Assembly (NCBI GenBank): GCA_904501875.1
Contig: CAJGCQ010000027.1
Span: forward strand, 1 to 12,782
Reading direction: 5' to 3'
Source of the DNA: Clostridiaceae bacterium
GTDB lineage: Bacteria; Bacillota; Clostridia; Oscillospirales; Acutalibacteraceae
Length of the DNA: 12,782 bases
Positions 1 to 4,450 of this stretch are shown piece after piece. How positions within the stretch are numbered: position 1 is the first letter of the stretch; each line of letters starts with the position of its first letter. The position numbers were made by a program, and so were the translations under genes. Below the pieces are notes generated by a model. It did not search any database, had not been told where the DNA came from, and was given only the letters and a program-made list of their open reading frames with translations.

Positions 1-1263
1 AAGGTGTTTTTTACCTTTAGCGGTGAAAAGCTCTCGGATTTAGCGGGTTACCGAGGAGCCTATGGTGAAATTAAGGAGGGTGACAGGGTACTTGACGATG
101 GAGTCGCCCTTGTTTTCCGTGCGCCCAAAAGCTATACGGGGGAGGATGTTGTGGAAATATCGGTACACGGTGGCAGAATTCTGCTTCGTGAGGTACTGCG
201 GCTTATACTTAAAAACGGCGCATTCTCTGCCGAGGCGGGAGAATTTACCAAGCGTGCCTTTTTAAACGGTAAAACTGACCTTACAAGGGCGGAAAGCATT
301 ATGGGTCTTATTGCCGCAAAATCCGAAGCACAGCTAAGGCTTTCCCGTGCTGCACATATAGGCAAGGTGGGGGAGAAAATCCGGGAAATAGAGGGGGATT
401 TAGTGGCGCTGGGCGCATCTATCGCCGCTTTTTCAGATTACCCCGATGAGGATATTGAGGGGCTTGATTGTGACAACTTCCTTAAAATGCTTAAAAACGC
501 CCAAAGTGCCCTCAATAAAATGCTTTCCACCTATGACGCAGGCAGGATTTTAAGAGAGGGAATAGATACTGCGATTGTCGGTAAGCCAAATGTGGGAAAA
601 TCCACCCTTATGAATATGTTGAGCGGTGCCGAGCGGTCAATAGTGACCGAGGTTGCAGGTACTACCAGAGATGTTATCGAGGAAACCGTTACGGTAGGGG
701 ATATTCTTTTGCGCCTTGCGGATACCGCAGGTATACACGATACCGACGATACTGTTGAAAGCATAGGGGTTGACAGAGCTAAAGAGCGGCTTAATACCGC
801 AGGGCTTATACTTGCGGTCTTCGATTGCACAAAACCCCTTGACAGCGATGATTTTGCCTTGATAGACAGTATAAAGCACAAAAATGTTATAGTTATAATA
901 AATAAAACCGATTTGTCTTCACGACTTGACAAATCGGCTTTTGAGGGTTTTAAAATTGTAGAAACCTCGGCTAAAAAGAGTGACGGCTATGAAGCGCTTT
1001 GTAATGCTATTTCCGAAGTGTCCGGAACAGCGGACCTTGACCCCGACAGTGCGGTGCTTTTGAACGAGCGCCAGCGTGAATGCGCCGTAAGGGCGCTTGA
1101 CGGAGTAAACGAAGCGATAAATGCGCTTAAATGCGGCTGTACTATGGATGCGGTAGGCGTTTGCGTTGATGATACCCTTGCCGCCCTTTTTGAGCTTACG
1201 GGTAAGAGAGTGACAAACGAGGTCACCGACGAAATTTTCCGCCGTTTTTGTGTAGGTAAATAA
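1..1263 (+). CDS. mnmE: tRNA modification GTPase MnmE (5' end outside window)
   Basis: MnmE, with MnmG, builds the carboxymethylaminomethyl group on the wobble uridine (U34) of certain tRNAs, using methylene-tetrahydrofolate and GTP hydrolysis in the cytoplasm. The reading frame is already open at base 1 (KVFFTFSGEK) and matches the family from about residue 35-40, so the true start lies upstream; the GTG at 4 is only an internal valine. The N-terminal folate-binding/dimerisation region is followed by a helical domain that holds the inserted G domain. All G motifs are visible: GKPNVGKST (580-606), TTRD (661-672), DTAG (721-732), NKTD (901-912) and TSAKK (964-978). The protein ends in CVGK, the family's C(I/L/V)GK tail whose cysteine is needed for modification, so the 3' end is complete. 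mnmG, often the next gene, is not downstream. A hairpin follows the stop. Confidence 0.97.
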   Translation, partial: KVFFTFSGEKLSDLAGYRGAYGEIKEGDRVLDDGVALVFRAPKSYTGEDVVEISVHGGRILLREVLRLILKNGAFSAEAGEFTKRAFLNGKTDLTRAESIMGLIAAKSEAQLRLSRAAHIGKVGEKIREIEGDLVALGASIAAFSDYPDEDIEGLDCDNFLKMLKNAQSALNKMLSTYDAGRILREGIDTAIVGKPNVGKSTLMNMLSGAERSIVTEVAGTTRDVIEETVTVGDILLRLADTAGIHDTDDTVESIGVDRAKERLNTAGLILAVFDCTKPLDSDDFALIDSIKHKNVIVIINKTDLSSRLDKSAFEGFKIVETSAKKSDGYEALCNAISEVSGTADLDPDSAVLLNERQRECAVRALDGVNEAINALKCGCTMDAVGVCVDDTLAALFELTGKRVTNEVTDEIFRRFCVGK

Positions 1264-1296
1264 TTTAGGCTGACGGGTTCTATTCTTGCCACCCTA

Positions 1297-1351
1297 AGCA
1301 AAGCCGACAATTCCGAACTCGATTTTAAAGGGCGGATTTGTCGGCTTTGTT
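1297..1351. terminator. hairpin shared by convergent mnmE and the BofC-like gene
   Basis: A 14-bp stem (1297-1310 with 1338-1351, core AAAGCCGACAA / TTGTCGGCTTT) continues, after one mismatch, into TCCG/CGGA with a 17-nt loop. It lies directly between the mnmE stop and the stop of the opposing gene. The T tracts are short on both sides, so it is a moderate intrinsic terminator at best; the position suggests it serves both directions. Confidence 0.65.
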
Positions 1352-1650
1352 TATCCGTCATAATCCTCGATTGCCTGTTCGGCCTCCTCACGGGTGGGGA
1401 AGGCTATGCCGCTTTCGATGATTCTTATATCGTCCGGAGAGAGATTGTCAAGCACAATGTCGCCGTAAACCGTCGCTACTTTATCCTCGTTATAGAGCGC
1501 AACGCTGTTGCCGTAGGCCTTTAAAACCCAGCTTGACTGCTCGTAGTCTTGATTTTTAGCGGCAAAGCCCGCAGTTATTAAAATAATCACTGCGGCGGCG
1601 GTCAATACTATCACGGAGATTATAATATTTCGCTGTTTTGTTTTATCCAT
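1351..1650 (-). CDS. small membrane-anchored protein with a BofC-like C-terminal domain
   Basis: This is a 99-residue protein. A short basic N-terminus (MDKTKQRN) is followed by one hydrophobic segment at about residues 9-31 (IIISVIVLTAAAVIILITAGF), predicting a single-pass anchor with the C-terminus outside. The outer part (WVLKAYGNSVALYN, then DNLSPDDIRIIESGI and a final EEAEQAIEDY) resembles the C-terminal domain of BofC, in the arrangement 'lKeynGkvAvy..., LP..D...l..GI....eeel...iEDY'. In Bacillus BofC works in forespore signalling, but short anchored relatives are seen in many clostridia and their role is not known to me. The ATG at 1650 was chosen over an in-frame TTG at 1680 because AGAAGG sits 6 nt before it. 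No transport or enzyme motif is visible. Confidence 0.7.
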   Translation of the reverse strand: MDKTKQRNIIISVIVLTAAAVIILITAGFAAKNQDYEQSSWVLKAYGNSVALYNEDKVATVYGDIVLDNLSPDDIRIIESGIAFPTREEAEQAIEDYDG

Positions 1651-1726
1651 ACCACACCTTCTTTTTAATATTTTTGACAAAAAAATGTGTTTTATTCAAA
1701 TAATGCTATTATTGTGGTGAAAAATA

Positions 1727-1735
1727 TGATATACT
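1727..1735 (+). promoter_or_regulatory. extended -10 promoter for the malic enzyme gene
   Basis: TG-A-TATACT on the plus strand matches an extended -10 element. No good -35 lies 16-18 bp upstream (TATTAT at 1707-1712). The predicted start is near 1742, about 28 nt before the ATG. It overlaps the start site predicted for the opposite promoter. Confidence 0.45.
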
Positions 1736-1737
1736 GT

Positions 1738-1766
1738 ATTATATACAAAATTTCGGACGGTGTTAA
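1738..1766 (-). promoter_or_regulatory. sigma-A-type promoter for the BofC-like gene
   Basis: On the minus strand, TTAACA (1766-1761), a 17-bp spacer and a perfect TATAAT (1743-1738) form a strong predicted promoter. Transcription would start near 1731, leaving an untranslated leader of about 80 nt. The -35 box lies over the ribosome-binding region of the divergent malic enzyme gene. Confidence 0.65.
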
Positions 1767-1769
1767 AGA

Positions 1770-2942
1770 ATGGATTTGAAAGAAGAAGCTTTAAAAAAAC
1801 ATTACGAATGGCAGGGAAAAATTGAGGTTGTATCACGCACATCGGTTAAGAATGCGGAGGATTTATCTATCGCATATACCCCGGGTGTAGCCCAGCCCTG
1901 TCTTGAAATAGAAAAGGATTATAATAAATCCTTTGAGCTTACCAGGCGTTCTAATTTAATCGCAGTTGTAACAGATGGCTCGGCGGTCTTGGGGCTCGGT
2001 AACATAGGGCCCGAGGCAGGTATGCCCGTAATGGAGGGTAAATGTGTGCTCTTTAAGGAGTTTGCGGGGGTTGACGCATTCCCGATTTGCGTTCGTTCTA
2101 ACGATGTGGATGAGATTGTGGATACGGTTTACAGAATTTCGGGCAGCTTCGGCGGTATTAATTTAGAGGATATTGCTGCACCCCGTTGCTTTGAAATTGA
2201 AAAAAAGCTTAAGGAACGCTGTGATATTCCCGTGTTCCACGATGACCAGCACGGCACGGCTATCTGCGTTGCGGCGGCGGTCACAAACGCCCTTAAAATT
2301 ACGGGCAAAAAGCTGACCGATATTAAATGTGTAATTAACGGTGCGGGAGCGGCAGGAACGGCGATAGGTGAATTGCTCTTAAAATTAGGGCTTAGAAACC
2401 TTATAATGTGCGATAAGGCGGGAGCAATTTATAAGGGTGCAGAGGGTCTTAGCCCAGCCCATACAGAATTAAGCCTTAAAACGAACCCGAGCGGCGAAAA
2501 GGGAAGTCTTGCTGATGTAATGAAAAACGCCGATGTATTTATCGGCGTGTCTGCTCCCAATATAGTAACTAAAGAAATGGTGGCTACAATGAACAAGGGT
2601 GCGGCGGTCTTCGCTATGGCAAACCCTGTTCCCGAAATTATGCCCGACGAGGCTAAAAAGGGTGGCGCTGCGGTTGTAGGCACAGGCCGTTCCGACTTCC
2701 CGAATCAGATTAACAATGTTTTGGCGTTCCCTGGCATTTTTCGGGGTGCGCTTGATGTAAGAGCCTCCGATATTAACGAGGAAATGCAGATGGCGGCGGT
2801 TTATGCTCTGGCGGGTCTTGTAAGTGATGAGGAGCTTAACGAGGAGTACATTCTACCCAGGGCCTTTGATGAAAGAATAGCCCCTGAGGTAGCTAAAGCA
2901 GTTGCAAAGGCGGCAAGGGAGTCGGGAGTAGCAAGGCTTTAA
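1770..2942 (+). CDS. NAD(P)-dependent malic enzyme, short bacterial form
   Basis: The enzyme oxidatively decarboxylates malate to pyruvate and CO2 with reduction of NAD+ or NADP+, in the cytoplasm. At 390 residues it has the usual length of single-domain bacterial malic enzymes and lacks the phosphotransacetylase-like extension of MaeB. Key residues are present: the catalytic Tyr36 in YTPGVA, Lys91 in EGKCVLFKEFAG, divalent-metal ligands Glu133/Asp134 (LEDI) and Asp159 (HDDQHGTA), and a Rossmann GAGAAG at 191-196. NAD versus NADP preference cannot be read with confidence. The upstream ribosome site is weak (GGACGG, 9 nt before the ATG). The gene is divergent from the BofC-like gene, and its stop codon interlocks with that of the convergent gene downstream. 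No strong terminator was seen, so transcription may run on antisense into that neighbour. Confidence 0.95.
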   Translation: MDLKEEALKKHYEWQGKIEVVSRTSVKNAEDLSIAYTPGVAQPCLEIEKDYNKSFELTRRSNLIAVVTDGSAVLGLGNIGPEAGMPVMEGKCVLFKEFAGVDAFPICVRSNDVDEIVDTVYRISGSFGGINLEDIAAPRCFEIEKKLKERCDIPVFHDDQHGTAICVAAAVTNALKITGKKLTDIKCVINGAGAAGTAIGELLLKLGLRNLIMCDKAGAIYKGAEGLSPAHTELSLKTNPSGEKGSLADVMKNADVFIGVSAPNIVTKEMVATMNKGAAVFAMANPVPEIMPDEAKKGGAAVVGTGRSDFPNQINNVLAFPGIFRGALDVRASDINEEMQMAAVYALAGLVSDEELNEEYILPRAFDERIAPEVAKAVAKAARESGVARL

Positions 2943-3451
2943 AAAGCGTCGGGCTTTATACCCAAAAGCAATAGCACCGCTGCCCCCGCCATAACTGCAA
3001 AGGGCGAGTACTTTTTTGTAAGCTTTATTTTAAACTCGGCGGGATCTATGTCTTGGCCCTTTAAGTCGGTGACGGTGCGTTGGAGCGAGGCGAGAAAGGA
3101 AGCATCACCAAAGCTTGAAAGGGTAACGGTGTTTTTAGCCCCCATACCGCAGCTTATAACGGGTGTTTCGCTATCCTTAAAGGTTTTAAGCGCCGCTAAG
3201 TTCCCGTCCTCGCAAATTCCGATTATCCCTTTTGGAAAAAACTGATTTTTAAAACGGTCGGTATCGTCTATAAAAACGGCGATACCGCTTTTTATTTTTA
3301 TATCGGTTTTTTTGTACTCGCTTATAACCGTAAACCGCCCGCCCACAGAGCTTACCGTCTTATCAGAGATATAGTTTGCTCCGAATGAGCATAAAATATC
3401 GATAATTTCCTTCTCAACTACGCTTTTTCTCCCTGAAAAAAGTATCACCAT
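2939..3451 (-). CDS. conserved-looking hypothetical protein, 170 aa
   Basis: I do not recognise a named family with certainty. The protein starts MVILFSGRKSVVEKEI and has alternating alpha/beta character: VILFSG, IAVFIDD, GIIGIC, TPVISCGMG. A stretch around residues 107-127 (ETPVISCGMGAKNTVTLSS...) is faintly reminiscent of the 'released peptide/amino acid' strand-loop of Mur ligase middle domains, but no P-loop or ligase motif is present, so this is only a hint. A hydrophobic segment near the C-terminus (FAVMAGAAVLLLLGI) could be a tail anchor or buried helix. The ATG at 3451 was chosen because AGGGTG lies 6 nt before it; a TTG at 3481 is in frame but has no ribosome site. It lies 64 nt downstream of the small CxxC gene on the same strand and may be read with it. 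Confidence 0.75.
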   Translation of the reverse strand: MVILFSGRKSVVEKEIIDILCSFGANYISDKTVSSVGGRFTVISEYKKTDIKIKSGIAVFIDDTDRFKNQFFPKGIIGICEDGNLAALKTFKDSETPVISCGMGAKNTVTLSSFGDASFLASLQRTVTDLKGQDIDPAEFKIKLTKKYSPFAVMAGAAVLLLLGIKPDAF

Positions 3452-3497
3452 TTTTTTCACCCTATGGGTTATTATTTGCAAAGGTAATAAATTTATT

Positions 3498-3529
3498 AAT
3501 TTAGATATTAGATGGTTAGTGTCTAAATT
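3498..3529. repeat. AT-rich inverted repeat with TTAGAT heptamers
   Basis: AATTTAGA (3498-3505) and TCTAAATT (3522-3529) are perfect inverted arms. Inside are two tandem 7-mers, TTTAGAT and ATTAGAT (3500-3513). The 15 bases at 3501-3515 match 8866-8880 at 14 positions. It covers the stop codon of the small CxxC gene, and could form a weak hairpin in its mRNA. Confidence 0.6.
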
Positions 3530-3779
3530 TTATTATATTCCAAAAATCTAATATTGAATATTTGAAACAATAAAATAAGTTGATTAGTAAGTCTACTAAT
3601 TTACAAAGCCATTTAAGCCCTTTTGGATACATATCATACCATAAATGTTCTCGTATAATGATATGCTTGAGTTGACCGCATTCTTCACAAACATCCAAAT
3701 CCGTTGATATTACATATTTGTCAGGCGGGTCATTAGTTCCCATTATTTCATTATAACATTCAAGACAAATTTCAGACAT
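3516..3779 (-). CDS. small double-CxxC (zinc-ribbon-like) protein with hydrophobic tail
   Basis: An 87-residue protein. Two CxxC knuckles (Cys5/Cys8 in CLEC and Cys31/Cys34 in CEEC) suggest one zinc-ribbon-type metal site. The N-terminal half (CLECYNEIMGTND..., KYVIS.DLDVCEECG) resembles short clostridial proteins of unknown function that I recall by pattern only. The C-terminal part (about residues 55-82) is rich in Leu, Ile, Phe and Trp with scattered Lys, and could be an amphipathic or membrane-associated helix. The ATG has AGGTG 5 nt upstream. The gene is divergent from an XRE repressor gene, and its near-consensus promoter is flanked by two palindromic operator candidates, so repression by that protein is likely. 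Base composition here is clearly more AT-rich than in the flanking housekeeping genes. No function is assigned. Confidence 0.75.
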   Translation of the reverse strand: MSEICLECYNEIMGTNDPPDKYVISTDLDVCEECGQLKHIIIREHLWYDMYPKGLKWLCKLVDLLINLFYCFKYSILDFWNIIKFRH

Positions 3780-3802
3780 TTTTCACCTACTAAATCATAA
3801 TC

Positions 3803-3818
3803 ACCAACAAATGTTGGT
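3803..3818. promoter_or_regulatory. operator candidate 1 (perfect palindrome)
   Basis: ACCAACA-AA-TGTTGGT is a 7+2+7 palindrome, perfect in its arms. It lies just after the predicted start site (about +4 to +19) of the small CxxC gene. It is repeated in imperfect form at 3855-3870. The likely binder is the adjacent XRE protein. Confidence 0.65.
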
Positions 3819-3845
3819 ATATAATTGATTTTAATCATTCATAAT
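3815..3845 (+). promoter_or_regulatory. possible promoter for the XRE gene
   Basis: CATAAT at 3840-3845 is a good -10 on the plus strand. The best -35 is TTGGTA at 3815-3820, with a long 19-bp spacer and inside operator candidate 1. A start near 3852 would place operator candidate 2 over the start of the leader. The element is weaker than the opposing promoter. Confidence 0.35.
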
Positions 3846-3856
3846 TGAAATGTCAA
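3828..3856 (-). promoter_or_regulatory. sigma-A promoter for the small CxxC gene
   Basis: On the minus strand, a perfect -35 TTGACA (3856-3851), a 17-bp spacer and TAAAAT (3833-3828, one mismatch) form a strong promoter, with a start expected near 3821. The -35 overlaps operator candidate 2, and operator candidate 1 lies at the start of the transcript. Confidence 0.75.
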
Positions 3857-3870
3857 GAACATTTGTGGGT
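3855..3870. promoter_or_regulatory. operator candidate 2 (imperfect copy)
   Basis: The bases match the reverse complement of 3803-3818 at 13 of 16 positions (shared core AACATTTGT), and the identity runs on through GAT at 3871-3873. It covers part of the -35 of the opposing promoter and part of the ribosome-binding region (GGGTGAT, 3867-3873) of the XRE gene. Its centre is 52 bp from that of copy 1, close to five helical turns. Confidence 0.6.
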
Positions 3871-3875
3871 GATGA

Positions 3876-4103
3876 ATGATGAGAGATATTTTATCAAAGC
3901 GTTTAAGAGAAAGCCGAAAAGCAAGAGGTTTAGCACAATGGCAGGTTGCGGTATATTGCGACATAAGCGAAAAGACATATCAGAATTATGAGTTGATGAC
4001 GAGAGAGCCTAAGCTTGATATACTGATAAAAATAGCCGATTGTTACGGTGTATCGCTCGATTACCTTACAGGGCGTACCGAAAAAAGAGAAGTAAGCAAA
4101 TAA
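3876..4103 (+). CDS. XRE-family helix-turn-helix DNA-binding protein
   Basis: A 75-residue protein consisting almost entirely of one Cro/C1-type helix-turn-helix domain: LSKRLRESRKARGLAQWQVAVYCDISEKTYQNYELMTREPKLDILIKIADCYGVSLDYLTGR. The scaffold helix (LRESRKARGL), the turn (QWQVAVYCDISEKTYQNYE) and the closing 'L..IAd.YgVSlDYLtGR' signature are typical. There is no extra effector or protease domain, so it is a simple dimeric repressor by family knowledge. Two ATGs in a row are possible starts (3876 and 3879); the second has the better distance (5 nt) from GGGTGAT. It is divergent from the small CxxC gene, with paired operator-like palindromes between them, which suggests it represses that gene and itself. 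A GC-rich hairpin follows the stop at once. Confidence 0.93.
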   Translation: MMRDILSKRLRESRKARGLAQWQVAVYCDISEKTYQNYELMTREPKLDILIKIADCYGVSLDYLTGRTEKREVSK

Positions 4104-4104
4104 A

Positions 4105-4128
4105 AAAGCCGCCTTGTTGGGCGGCTTT
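4105..4128. terminator. bidirectional intrinsic terminator
   Basis: AAAGCCGCC (4105-4113) pairs with GGCGGCTTT (4120-4128) around a 6-nt loop. On the minus strand it is followed by six T residues, so it is a strong terminator for ireB; on the plus strand the tail is TTTAATAAAG, weaker, for the XRE gene. Confidence 0.88.
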
Positions 4129-4142
4129 AATAAAGCTTATTG

Positions 4143-4388
4143 TCACGCACTCAGATAATATCTTACAAGGGACTGCAAAAGGGTGTCTCGGTCAATTTTT
4201 CTTATAAGATTGCGTGCGTTATTATGAGTGGTGATATAGGTCGGGTCTTCGGATAGGATATATCCGACAATCTGATTGATTGGGTTGTAGCCCTTTTCCT
4301 TTAGTGCGTCATACACTAAGGTCAGTATGTTTCTGATTTCCTGCTCGGTCTGGTCGCCGATGGAAAAGGTCATTGTTCTGTCATTCAT
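4143..4388 (-). CDS. ireB: IreB family regulatory phosphoprotein (UPF0297, YrzL)
   Basis: An 81-residue cytoplasmic protein. In Enterococcus faecalis IreB is a dimer phosphorylated on N-terminal threonines by the PASTA kinase IreK, and it lowers cephalosporin resistance. The family signature is obvious: [46 protein letters not shown]. Thr5 and Thr7 lie in the N-terminal region where the phosphorylated threonines occur in the family, though I cannot confirm they are equivalent. The ATG at 4388 was chosen because AGAGGTG is 6 nt upstream; a GTG at 4397 overlaps that ribosome site. In many Firmicutes the gene sits in an alaS-ireB-ruvX block; here it follows pheT with its own promoter, and a strong terminator ends it. 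Confidence 0.94.
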   Translation of the reverse strand: MNDRTMTFSIGDQTEQEIRNILTLVYDALKEKGYNPINQIVGYILSEDPTYITTHNNARNLIRKIDRDTLLQSLVRYYLSA

Positions 4389-4418
4389 CCATAACACCTC
4401 TCTTATAGTATTAACTAT

Positions 4419-4447
4419 ATTCTATACCTTTTCTCGCAAAAGTTCAA
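4419..4447 (-). promoter_or_regulatory. promoter for ireB
   Basis: On the minus strand, TTGAAC (4447-4442), a 17-bp spacer and TAGAAT (4424-4419) lie in the 62-nt gap after the pheT stop. The start is expected near 4412, about 24 nt before the ATG. No terminator was seen between pheT and ireB, so read-through from the phe operon is also possible. Confidence 0.6.
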
Positions 4448-4450
4448 GTA

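Noticed and set aside
4..6. GTG as the start of mnmE
   Set aside because: The frame is open to base 1 and the family has a further N-terminal part of about 35-40 residues; the gene is simply cut by the window edge.
1674..1702. TTGACA at 1674-1679 as the -35 of the malic enzyme promoter
   Set aside because: No acceptable -10 lies 16-18 bp downstream, and the extended -10 at 1727-1735 is far better placed.
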